Both the position numbers and the translations under genes were made by a program. A DNA stretch of 64,000 nucleotides from Amoebophrya sp. A120 (taxonomy: Eukaryota > Sar > Dinophyceae > Syndiniales > Amoebophryaceae). The stretch covers positions 1,232,722 through 1,296,721 of the forward strand of contig CAJINV010000017.1 of assembly GCA_905178155.1 (NCBI GenBank). Direction: 5' to 3'. The first letter of the stretch is position 1; the number at the start of each line of letters is the position of its first letter. The notes below the pieces were generated by a model, which was not told the origin of the DNA, ran no database searches, and worked only from the letters and a program-made list of their open reading frames with translations. Shown here in pieces: positions 32,332 through 43,495 of this stretch.

Positions 32332-35088
32332 ATGGGAGAAGGAGTAGGCAGCACAGTCGCGATGCAGTCCCATCAATATCCACGGCAGCACCTCATTCCC
32401 GAAAGCAGTCGTCGTTCGGACGGCCAGCGCTTCCGAGAACGACTCGGCTTCGTCCTTCTCGTCGTGATCGGATTTTACTTCCTGGTCCGCATCCTCGTCG
32501 AGTTCAAGCCCGTGCTGGAGCCCTTCCTTTGGGCCGTGGTTTTCGTGTCCGCCATCGACCCCTTAGTGACGCTTGTAGAGGAGGGGATCTTGAGCACCTT
32601 ACTGTTTCTCTCCACGCTGCGCCAAAGGTGTTGCTCCTTCTTCTGCTTCCGCATTTTTCCAAGAAAAATCAACAAGAAATTTGATCTCGAAGCGGACGAT
32701 GTTGTAGAAACACCTCTGCAACGCAAGCGGGGCGGTAAGAGTAGTCGCGCGACAGTGTTTCAACACGATAAAAATGCCTATCAAGAACACCAGCAACAGC
32801 AGTACTTTCATCACCGGACGAGAGGACAGGAGCAGCCGAATCTTGGCGGCTTTCAAGAAGTAAATCAGTTTTCTGCAGCAGCCTCTTCCGCGTACACCGC
32901 ACGACATGCGGAAAACGAAAGAACCGCGGCTGTTGACATTTCAATGGAGAACTTCGCAGCTACGCGCGAGGAGGACGGCGCTGCCTCTGGGTCATGTCGA
33001 TTTGATGTTGAACCGAGGGACGATAAAAATATCAATAAAGCACCTCCTTCGACGTTCCTGGACCCCCTTGATAGTTGCAGCAGCACGGCTTGCAGCACGA
33101 TGGCCACTGCTCCAGGTGAAGATGGCGACTCAAGGACCGTAGGGGTCAGTGACGGGTTTGTGGATGAGGTTTGCTTTCTGTCCTCGCCCCCAGTGTTGTC
33201 GCCAGTGTATGGGGACGAGAAGCACAATGAGGATGGTCGTTCCGCAGCAGTTCTTGGGGTTTGTGGTAATGGAACGCAGGAGCATCGTCCCCAAAGCGTC
33301 GGAATTTCAATCATGACAGCCGGAGTTGTAGCACCGGCGCCATTTGCTCCACCCGGGATGAGCCAAAGCACATTCATCGCGCAGCCTTCATCAACTCAGG
33401 AACTTCCTTCGAGTTTTTTGTCTTGTTCTAGCGAGTGGAGCAGGCCATCTGTTGTAGCTGCAGGTACTGCATCGCATGCTCGTCGCGGTGCCGGAAAATT
33501 TACCACGAAGTCGTCAAGCAGGATGATGAATAGTGCGACCAACCCTTGGATGCGTTCTATCGCGAAGTACGGCTCGATTGTCATCGTGCTTGGGTGCATT
33601 CTCACCCTGAGTGTGCTGTTTTTCTTCTTTGTCCTCCAATCAGCACGGCGGATGAAAGACCATTGGCAAGTGTACGAAGTCGGCGCGAATAATCTCCGAA
33701 GAGCGATCACGGACTTGCAGCAGGCGGTTAGATCGTTTTTTGTCAACAACGCGAACAATTTCATCGGATCTACGGCAAGCTCCTTCGGCAATACCGCGGC
33801 GCTGCTGCAATTACAGGGTGGATCTAGTACAACCAGAGGGACAGGAGCCACCGCAGTAGCCCAGCAAGAGCAAGCACAGGGGCAGGGCACCACGCCGTTC
33901 ACCCGGATGTTGTTCAGCAGCGGGCTTTTTACCTACAACTATGACTCCGTGGCCCATGAATTACTCACTACGGTGCAGGACATCGTGTACAGCTTGCTAG
34001 GTTCGTTACTGAACAACGTTTCAAGTTGGATGTTCAGCTGCGGGATGACCATTCTGTATGCGCTCTTCTGGCTCACGGGACGGAGGGCCGCGCAGGAGGA
34101 GGTAGGAGTGGATGTGGAAGGGGGACAAGAGAAGCATCTTCACGATCTTCGACGGCGCGGTCAACTAGATGATCACATGATGGATCATCAGGCCGTCTAC
34201 TACGATGATTCTGTTGCAGATCGAGCAGAACAAGTACAAGACCAGCAGTTATTTTATCCCGAAGTAGCCTTCGCCGACCTGGAAGAGGAGGGGCAATCAC
34301 TGTTGGGTGAACAATGCCATGATAGTGCGGGATTCAACAACAATTACGCTCAGACCGGTGTGCATCCAAAAAGAACGTCGAGAATAATGCGGGTGGACAA
34401 TCATAATCAACAGCACGGCTTGATTGCTCCACGTCCGCCCTCGCTGGTAAACACCGCGACCACACCTATATCGTGCAAAACTACAAGTACAAAACACAAC
34501 TACCCTACTGCAGCAACACCAACCTCCGACCACCAACAGCACCATCTTGTCCACCAGCTTCGCGGCACGTTTCGCCGCTACCTGCTTTTGAAATCCATCA
34601 GTTGTCTCGGTTTCGGCTGCGGTGTTGCGTTCTGGCTGAACACGCTAAACATCGACCTCGCCGCGGTTTTCGGGGCGATTACCTTTGTGATGAATTACGT
34701 CCCCGAGGTGGGTCCGTTTATCTCCATGGTGCTGCCGATACCGGTGATTCTGCTCGACAGCCGACTGGAGAGACCGTTTTTTACCTTGTTTCTGGCTTTG
34801 ATCGGGCAAATCGCGCTCAAGTTCGCGTTTGCGAACATCATCGAGGTCAAGTTGATCGAGAGCGACAAAAAACTGAAAATGCACCCGGTGATCCTGCTGC
34901 TCTCGGTCGCCGTGTGGGGCCACGTGTGGGGCCCGACGGGCATGCTCCTGTCCGTGCCGCTGATGGCGTTTTTGAAGATCTCGGTGCTCTCCGAAGTTGT
35001 CCCTGCAAGTTACCGGGATCCGGTCTTGGTTTTGCTAGAGGGCGACGCAAATGCGCCGAGGAGGCACCTCCAGTTGGAGCAAAGGTGA
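32332..35088 (+). CDS. AI-2E/PerM (UPF0118, TMEM245-like) membrane transporter-family protein
   Basis: A single-exon gene of 918 residues from the ATG at 32332. Hydrophobic segments lie at about residues 42-62 and 65-85, 412-435, 555-585, and in a C-terminal block at 750-885. The C-terminal block carries the family signature: FVMNYVPEVGPFISMVLPIP, then VWGHVWGPTGMLLSVPLMAF, matching the conserved N-x-(I/V)-P-x-x-G-P and G-x-x-G-x-x-L-x-x-P motifs of PF01594. Bacterial members are about 350 residues. Here a hydrophilic insertion of about 300 residues, Ser/Gln-rich, separates the first hairpin from the middle helix, and another of about 165, Asp/His/Gln-rich, precedes the C-terminal block. Bacterial relatives export small molecules or act in Na+/H+ exchange; the eukaryotic substrate is unknown. 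Confidence 0.85.
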   Translation: MGEGVGSTVAMQSHQYPRQHLIPESSRRSDGQRFRERLGFVLLVVIGFYFLVRILVEFKPVLEPFLWAVVFVSAIDPLVTLVEEGILSTLLFLSTLRQRCCSFFCFRIFPRKINKKFDLEADDVVETPLQRKRGGKSSRATVFQHDKNAYQEHQQQQYFHHRTRGQEQPNLGGFQEVNQFSAAASSAYTARHAENERTAAVDISMENFAATREEDGAASGSCRFDVEPRDDKNINKAPPSTFLDPLDSCSSTACSTMATAPGEDGDSRTVGVSDGFVDEVCFLSSPPVLSPVYGDEKHNEDGRSAAVLGVCGNGTQEHRPQSVGISIMTAGVVAPAPFAPPGMSQSTFIAQPSSTQELPSSFLSCSSEWSRPSVVAAGTASHARRGAGKFTTKSSSRMMNSATNPWMRSIAKYGSIVIVLGCILTLSVLFFFFVLQSARRMKDHWQVYEVGANNLRRAITDLQQAVRSFFVNNANNFIGSTASSFGNTAALLQLQGGSSTTRGTGATAVAQQEQAQGQGTTPFTRMLFSSGLFTYNYDSVAHELLTTVQDIVYSLLGSLLNNVSSWMFSCGMTILYALFWLTGRRAAQEEVGVDVEGGQEKHLHDLRRRGQLDDHMMDHQAVYYDDSVADRAEQVQDQQLFYPEVAFADLEEEGQSLLGEQCHDSAGFNNNYAQTGVHPKRTSRIMRVDNHNQQHGLIAPRPPSLVNTATTPISCKTTSTKHNYPTAATPTSDHQQHHLVHQLRGTFRRYLLLKSISCLGFGCGVAFWLNTLNIDLAAVFGAITFVMNYVPEVGPFISMVLPIPVILLDSRLERPFFTLFLALIGQIALKFAFANIIEVKLIESDKKLKMHPVILLLSVAVWGHVWGPTGMLLSVPLMAFLKISVLSEVVPASYRDPVLVLLEGDANAPRRHLQLEQR

Positions 35089-36179
35089 AGAGGTGCTGCG
35101 AGCCGGGCGCTGTGACGAAATATTGAGCGGGATCATGCCGTTTTGCGAATGGAAGAAGGTGGAAGTTGTACTGGAGGGGTGAGATCATTGTTGGTTCGGT
35201 TTTTCGCGAAGATTTGGTCCTTGATCTTCATGCGGGGATGAAATGTAGGTAACAGGACCCACATCTAGTTTTCGCGCACTTGGTGAAATTGCAATCGCCG
35301 CTCAGACGACTACAGGTGTGCTGTGGTACTGCTCGCGCTAGTAGTAAGTACTTCGGACAACTAGTAACAGTGCAACATGATGCTAGATGCATGTGACAAC
35401 ACGGCCTCAGATTCAGTTGATCATCATGCGTCGAAGTTGTATCTCGTGATATACATCGTCGTGCACATGGCTGCCGGTGGTCCTGAGAGCAGAAAAAAAA
35501 TTGAACTCGATCATAAATCCAAACCGTTGATGAAATGGTGAAGGCGCGCGATGATCCTTCCAGTCTCACGCTAGTGTTGTTCATTTGGATTTTTACCGTC
35601 TTCCAGTTGCTGGTAGCAGTTTTCACAACAGATTGTTACTACAGATGAAGAGGCAGGATCTTTGCCAACGTACAGAATTCGAATTGTGGAAACGCCGAAG
35701 ATAAAAATGCGAGAAAAAGATAAAAAGAAAAGTGATCTTCGCATGCACAATCCCCTGTACCTGTAGGTTTCTCGTTTATTGTTTCGTCAGATCAGTTCGG
35801 AAAGAGCAGCGCTGCCGGGCCCAGGCCTTGTTTTTTCCGTGAAATAAAAAAAAAATAAAAAGGTGTACTAGTAGTGTCATCTGGTATCTGTATTGAAGCG
35901 AACAGGAATTATAGCTTTAGTGTTTAATAGAAAATGGTCATGATGTTTTTGAGATGAAGTAGGGCTCGCAGTAAGAAAGAGAGGTAGTACTTTAGAGAAA
36001 AAAGAGAACGAATAATTTTTTTCAACTGATACGTGTACATGTACTACAACCACGAGAAAGATAATTGAAGCACCCAGCACGACTAGAAAACCAGAAAGCG
36101 AAAAGAAAGACAACAACTCTTGACACGACCGCCAGCCAGACGAGAACAACGACCTACAACAACCAGCACGCCCACCATC
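35089..36179. other. Intergenic, no gene recognised
   Basis: About 1.1 kb, AT-rich, with an A-run near 35845-35865. The frame of the next gene is open back to 36120 without an ATG; the ATG at 36180 is used as the start. No other feature seen. Confidence 0.5.
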
Positions 36180-39100
36180 ATGGCGCAGATTAATAACATG
36201 TCGACCTCGACCACGCCGACCATCGCGATCGATCCGGCACGGCGCTTGCGGTTGGCGCAGCAGATCCTAGCCAAGTTCCAGGAGAAGATTGTCCGGGACC
36301 TGATTTGGGTGCTGATTGGCCCCAATCTGACCGACGTGCACGTAAAAATCCCTGGAAGTCCGGCCTGCATTCCCTTGAGCGCGAGCCACCTGCTAGGACT
36401 CGCGGCGAGTGGCGGGACCGAGGACGAGAATTTTGATCATTTATTTGAAGAAGCTCTACGAATCTCTTTGGAAAAAACGGATAAAATTAAAAAGACGAAC
36501 GAAAGTGATCGCGAAAGAAAGAACGACGTGAACACAACTCCGAGGAGTACTATAACGTTAACGAGTACTTCTACTACGACGAGCCAAGAACCCCAACAAG
36601 TTGATGGGGTAAAGAACTACAAAATCGGGATGAATATTGAAACGAGTAACCACGAGGACCACATCAAGCCTCGTAAAAAATCATCACAGTACAACAACCA
36701 GCAAGAAACCCAAAACGCCTTCGGCCTGTCATTTGTCGAGTGTGTCGCCCTGTTGCTTGAATGGGACCGCAATCCCCTGCCGTTGATGCACCGGATGGCC
36801 GAGCGCGGTGGGAGGTCTGTGAGTACCCTCGGGCACTACTTCAGCTGCTTGCTGGAGTGTTGGATTTTGAGCATGCCCAACGTCGAGCAGATTCGGAAGG
36901 GGCAACAGCTGCGGTTGCGCGAAAGTCGCACCACGCCGAAAGTGCTGCAAGAATCCCAGCTGAAGTTTTTGGTGTATTGTAGTGTGAGGAAAGATGAAGA
37001 TGCTGGTGGAAACCATAGGGAAGAAACAACTACAGCTCAGGGCGGTGGAAGCGAACAGTTTACATCAAGCGAAAATAGTACTGATGAAAACCACAGCTGC
37101 GAGCCTACGATGAACAGTTCTTCCGAGGACCACGACTCCTTACCGACCCACCCCGAGGGATCCTTTGTAGTCGCGCCAGGTTTGATTTTACCGGAAACAC
37201 AATCCCAAACGACCGAAGAAGCTGCGATGAAGATCTTTCACATCGAGGCCAACATCAAGTTTTTCGTGAGAACCGCGAATGGTGGGGTCGCGGGACCGTT
37301 TCTGCACGAATCGCTGCGCAACCGGGTGGAAGACATCGAGAACAAACTGTCCCTGATGAAACGAACGGAACAGCTCGGTACTCGGAGCGGGGAACAGCTG
37401 GTGTCCGGGTACTTGTTGCGGGGATTTGTCTTCCACGACATTGACCCTGATATGGCGGAGGATCATGTTGAAGCAGGACCATCACCACCCCCGCCCAAGG
37501 TGTTCACTGATGATGAAATTAGCTCGGGTGATTCCTATGCAGCGGAGGAGGCCGGGAAGCTGCAGATGAAAAGAAGTGAAGATCGCGCATACGACCCAGC
37601 AGTAGAAGAGCCATCACTGGAGATTAATGAAGGTAATAAAGCAGCACTAGAGGAACTGAACAACAACAGCACGAAGGCACTAGATGAACTAGAAGTAGTG
37701 CCAGGTGGTGTTCTACAAGATCGTCCGCCGTGTAGTGTAGAAGTTGCTCCTGCGAAACCAGAAAACGAAAAAACTCCTTCACCGCCAGGAACAAGGGATT
37801 TCATGAAAAACGTTTACTCGAGTTGTACCCTTGCGACCTCCGCGAGTCCTGTTACGACTGCGGCAGCGTCGCCGGCCTGGTCCACTCCACGCTTTGGTAT
37901 TATTAAACTAAGTGACTCAGAAGCTGGACCTGCAGACGAAAACGACGCACGCTCGGTGACCAAAAAATCTTCAGTCGGAGCAGACTTCTTTTCCTCGGCC
38001 CAACCCTGTTCTGTTGTGCTTGCGGCCGACGAGTACGAGACATCAACCTGCAGGAGAACCCAAGCAAACTCAATCCACACGACGGTAACGGAGAGCACGC
38101 GCATGCCGAGCAGCGCATGCGAGCACCGACCTCTTGGGTTCTCTGCTAGCGAGGAGAGCGCTAGCGGTTTCGGCGGTGAGGAGCAACAGGACGGGGGGCG
38201 AGATCATCAAGAAAATGTCGATGTCCTCGACGAACTGCAAAAACGCGACCTGTATCAAGAAAAACCGTCGTCATGCAGTTCGGAAGATGATGGCCAGAAC
38301 GATATTGGCAGCGGCGGAGCTGCGGTTCTTTGTGAAGCAGCTCCTCTAGTAGCGCCGGCTTCTGATCTGAAAATACCTCCGCCCAGCACCACTCCATCTT
38401 CACAAACTGCACAAGAATCTGACGCGCCTCACGACCACCAGATGACCAAGGGCAAACCTAGTACCAACATCACCAGCCCCCTTCCGGAGAGCATGCTCTC
38501 GGATGGGCACGCGCCGGGGTTCCTGGTTCGCGACGTGAGCCGCATTCAGTACCACTTGAAGTTGAGTAGTGCTTCAGAGAACAAGCATGCCGTGCCGGAG
38601 AACTATAGTACTCCTTGCGGCTACAGCGCACAACCACAAGCAGCAGGTAGTACTTCTACCATATACGATGTTGAAGAGCCTGCTCCAATTGTCTGGACGG
38701 ACACACCAGTAGACGAAGCTGCACGGGGCGGCTGCAACTCTTCTCCCCTCCCCAACGACAACGACGTTCTTGATACGACCCTTTTAATACCGCAGAGCAT
38801 CCTTGGTTCTCGAATCCGCTACGTCGTGTTGCCAAAGTTGTGGTGGCTTTCTCCTCTGGGGGGACGGATTGTCAAGCAAAAGTTGGTGGAGGATTTTTTG
38901 TTGTCGTGTAAAAAGAAGTGCGCCCCTGCTCCTGCTGCTTCCACCGGTTGTCCACTGGCAGGAAGTACGTCGAAGGAAGAAGATCATGGTGGAGTTGTAA
39001 GTGATAGTTGTGGAGGTGCCAAGAACTTCTCATCTCAATTGTCAACTACTTCGAAACAAGATGAAGAACTGGACGCAGAATACGAGCAGCTTTTCGGCGC

Positions 39101-42100
39101 CACCTGCTGGCGAAACGAGCTGAAGATTTTCGATAATCCGGAGAGCCTCGGGGCTTACACAAAGGAATTCTTCAAGGAGAACGTCGATATTCCGATCATG
39201 CTCGCGGTGGTGGATGTGGAAATCGAAATGGATGAAAGTTCTTCTACCGAAGATGTCCACCTGGGCGAAGGACGACGTCGAGTAGAGCAGCTAGTCAAAC
39301 ATCTGCACGAAATCCGGCGCGGCTTCGTTTTGCCCTCGTGGTGGAGCCCGGAGGCCGCGGAGGGGCAGTTGCTGCAGGTGCAAAACCGCGTCCGCCAGTT
39401 CCCGAACAAGTTGGATTCCCTGGCGAAAGCCAAGAAAAAACGGGAAAAAATGATTTGCCCGAGAATTCTCGCGGAAAGAGCCACGCCGCACGGAAAGTGC
39501 AACTTTCTACTCCGGGAAATTTGGGAACTGGCAGTGGGTGGTGCACCTCCAGCTGGGAACATGATCACCATGAACAACGATGTTGACACGAAGAACAAGA
39601 AGTGCTGTGATTCCGCGCTCCTCAAGGGCAAAGGGAAAGCAGCTTCAAATAAGATGAATAAATCTTCGTCTTCTGCTGCTGACACAGTCACGAGCTCCTC
39701 TTTGCGAGTTCGTTGGCATCGCGCACTGGAGAATCTTCGCCGGAGTCAGAACCTTCTCAAGCACAACGCCACAGCAGGCCGGAGTCAGAATCTTCTCAAG
39801 AAGAATGCTGCAAAGATGAAAAGGAACGACAAGAAAGACACAAACACGACTTCGGCGGATCATCATTTACAACAGCAAAAGGAGAGCGAGTGCGACGAGA
39901 GCGTTCATCACATTGACATTGACCACAATCAAACTGAGAACTCGGCGTCGGATGAAGTACCAGCGAGCCACAGCGTTACAAGTAAAATCCCGACTTGCGT
40001 CTCCTGGATTCGCCAAGCCTTGCTCGAGATCCCCGCGGAGGAAGTATCCAGGAAAATAAAACACCCATCCCCATCCAATCTGTCATTGTAAAACATGTAT
40101 CAAATCCTGTGCCTGTCATGCAAAAAATGGATGTGGATGGTTTTTTTTTTTGTGGATAGGAAGACTGCAAGCTGGGCGCTTCCTTGCTGGCGAAGGCCTA
40201 CCAAGAACTCAGTCCCTTCGCAGAGGATTTCATGGGGGGCAGCGCGGAGAAACACCACGACAACCGGTTGAAAGACGAGTACACGATCATTGACGCGATC
40301 ATCCGGCGCAACGACGTCGACTACGCCTACTGGATCGAGCAGTTGACGGAAGCGCTGGACCGCAATGCGACCGTTGCCGAGGCTTTGGTCATGCTGAAGA
40401 TCTACCCAGTCCCCAGGGTGTTGACCAAGATGGTCTCGCAGGAGGACCGGTTTCTGCTATCGGACTTCGCGAGCGCGTGGGAAGATGCGGTTCTGCGTCT
40501 ACCCCTGAAACGGGCGCTGGGGCTGTTGGATCTTCTGAGCGATGAAATCCAGGGAGCCACCGAGCAGCTCTATCGCATGCTCGACGAGCATGATACCGGG
40601 TTTTCCACCGAAGATGCAGCTCATGCCGGTGCGAGGACTCCTACTGGGACCAGAAGTTGTACGAGAATGACCATGGATGGAAATCTCCAAGTTCTTGGTG
40701 CATCAGGAGCACCACCACCATCGGAGCTGCAGCACGGCAATGCTATGGATTTTGAGGATTTTGAAGAGGAACACGAACTCGATCACGAATTACGAAAACA
40801 ATTTTCGGCCGACGAACTCGACGAACACTTTCTGTATAATTCCTTTTCCGAGGCGTTTTTGTGCAATATCGAAGAACTGCGCGCGCAACTACTCATGCGC
40901 GACCACGAAAGAGTAGAGCATGAAGATGTTGAGCAAGAAGGGTTGGCAGCAGGAGAAGGGGAGGTGCCGCGTGAAAATGGAGTAAAAGGCTCGGAACTAC
41001 AAGTACAACAACGCAGCCCGCGTTCCCTTCTTATTAGGACATTTTCTACGACAACTTCACCGGCGCAATCTCGTGCAGATGAAAAACATACGAAGAAAGG
41101 CACGTCGAACAATAATAAAAAGTCCACGACTACTTCTACCACTACTTCCCACCACCCGCGCCAAGGAGGGCTGTTGCCTCCGAGCAGCAAATTTCTGCGG
41201 CTACCCGCCGAAGTCCCGATTATCCCCGTGTTGAACCTGCAAGACGTGGACAAGCACTTGCAAGAAAACCAACGCTACACGTTCGGTCTGGACTGCGAGT
41301 GGCAGCCCGGAATGTGGACGAACAAGGGCAAAAATAATAGTACAACCGGCGCTGGTTTACTAGTCGACCACCACCGCACGAACTCGAACCTCCCCGTCAG
41401 CCTGGTCCAGCTGGCGGTGGCGGAAAAGGTGTTTTTGATCGATTTTGTCCAGTTGAAGAGTAAATACCTGATGATGAGCAGCTTCGTGTCCGCCGCGCCG
41501 GGCGAAACGGCGATGGATTACGGGGAGCAGCTGCGGAACCTCGACCGCAGCTTCGTCGCTTCGGCGCTCGGTCTGGTGCACAAAATTTTGGAAAAGTACG
41601 CTGCCAAGGTGGTTGCGTTTGGAATGGAGGACTTTGCGCGCCTGGATCTGGTCTCGAATGATCAGACACGAAGTAGAAGATTCTTGGGTGTTGAAGCGGG
41701 ACGAGGAGAAGAGGGGGAGGATTCGTCAGCTTCCTTCGTCCTGCCGCGCTGCCAGGGACATATCGAGCTTCATCTCCCGAAGCAGCAGCACGATTCGAAC
41801 GACCAAGATGCGATGAAACTTCGGAAGTTCTTTCACAGCACGGAATTGATCGACTTGCAAACCGTTCCGGCGCCCCCGGAGCTGCCCGGGAAGACGAAAT
41901 CGAAAAGGAGCAGCGGCAAAGCAGGGCACTGCGCACCAAAGTTTTCCGATATAATCACTAGCAGTAGCAGTACCCAGGAGCGAAATGATTTTTTCCTCTC
42001 CCAAATAAATGAGACCTTGGCTGTTGGAGAAGAAAATCAAAACAATGCGGCACGACCAAATTGTACTACCCCAACCCGCTGGACCTCCATGTCCCACCTG

Positions 42101-43495
42101 TGTGAAGTTATTTTCCAGGGCTACAAGCTGAACAAACAGCTGCAGTGCAGTCCTTGGGCCTTTCTATCCCGCCCTCTTCCCGTACCCTACCAACACTACG
42201 CGGCACTGGACGCGTATTTAGCCCTCGGCTGTTACAATGCGCTCAACGCGGTACCCGCTGTGCAGAAGACACTGTATAAGTACAACTTCGCGACCACGTC
42301 GCAGACCGGGCAGGTGATAAAGTCCGCCGGGGAAGATGAGTCAGAATTTTCTGCAAGAACCTCGGAGCGGTCGTACGGAGACGAAGATCGACCTCTTCAT
42401 TTCCCGTCCAAGGAGAATGAGACCCTTCTGTCCTCTTGCACCGCCGCAACAAATTGTACTGTGAACGATCCCGCCACACCCACTCCGACCTCCACCGAGT
42501 TGAAGAAGTCGAACAGTCCAACTTCTACGGCGAGTTCCCGCACCATCCCTGGTCGACGGGAGAGAAACTACTCGCTCCACTACTCGTTTTCGGAGTTGCA
42601 ATTGAAGCCGCCGTCTGATTTCGGGGAGGAGGGACTAGATGAAGCTGCACAAACGACCACGCATTTACTGCCGGTCAGAAGATCAAGTGATGTAGGAGAT
42701 TTTGGAACAAACACTTCTCCAAAAGACACGACACGAAGTGGAATTGCTATTGCAGCAGAAAGAACGGCACTAGGTCCTCTTGCGGCAACACGCATGATGT
42801 TTGACAACGACGCTCCCTCTACTTCTACCTCGGAAGATGAGGGTCCTCGAGAGGAGTTCTTTTACAACAATCAAGATCAACCAGATTTGATGTTTTGCGC
42901 TACTGGTACCCCCAGTTGTACAACTTCTACTTCAACAACCCCGCATTTTAACAAGCTGTACGAGGAGAAAAACATCACGCTTCAAACAAGCAAAGTTATT
43001 CAGTGTAAAACCGTCGCGTGCGAACGGAAACAAGGAGTTTGTGGACCACCACATGGGAGCGATATTAACTCGATGAGCAAGTACGTTTTCTGCGTCCTCC
43101 CGGCGGAATCGAAGCACAACCTGTCCGGCGCGTTTTTGCAACAGCAAGGTCTCCGCGTGGTGTCCCCAGCTGAAGTTGCGGCGAAGTTCGGTTTTCCGCT
43201 TTTCGGCGTCGGGCCATTTGCGTGGATGTTTCAGGACCAGGATTTGAAGATGCTCGAGGTGGATAAGAAAGATCACGACGACGCGCCTTGCCCTTGCTTA
43301 CCGGGAACGTCAACCGTCGAGCAATGCGGCGACAACTCGGGCATATTGGCGGCGCAGCGAAACAAGGAAGCAGCACCAGCACCAGTTGCCACAATTTACT
43401 TGAGCACACACATCCCGAAGAACGCCACAATTTCTGTCGGCAGCGGCTGGGCGAGTCATGACGACGTGACTCTGAAGTGTGTCGACCATGTGTGA
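36180..43495 (+). CDS. Giant DEDDy 3'-5' exonuclease (EXD3/Mut-7/Nibbler-like) with probable YbaK-like C-terminal domain
   Basis: Exons are 36180-40043 and 40160-43495 (GT-AG, phase 0), giving 2,399 residues. The exonuclease lies at about residues 1640-1990. Motif I is GLDCEWQ with Asp1666 and Glu1668, motif II is FGMEDFARL with Asp1779, and motif III is YAALDAY with Tyr1968 and Asp1972, making a DEDDy active site. Relatives (EXD3, worm MUT-7, fly Nibbler) trim 3' ends of small RNAs; the substrate here is unknown. The helical region just before it (residues about 1290-1400) also resembles the N-terminal region of that family. From about residue 2230 the sequence reads like a YbaK/Cys-tRNA(Pro) deacylase domain: KYVFCVLPAESK, SPAEVAAKFGFPLFGVGPFAW, then a beta strand and VGSGW near the end. 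Long Ser/Glu-rich spacers fill the rest. The intron is introner-like element 2. Confidence 0.82.
40040..40163 (+). mobile_element. Introner-like element 2 (intron of the giant exonuclease gene)
   Basis: The element is 40045-40158 (114 nt), TATCCA...TGGATA, with the exact 5-bp direct repeat GGAAG at 40040-40044 and 40159-40163. The terminal arms match imperfectly over about 30 nt (TATCCA, an A-rich run, then CCATCC and CATCC). A T-run of about 13 lies near the right end and CCTGTCATGC lies inside. The last G of the left repeat plus TAT makes a GT donor, and ATA plus the first G of the right repeat makes an AG acceptor. The resulting intron, 40044-40159, keeps the frame. Confidence 0.82.
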
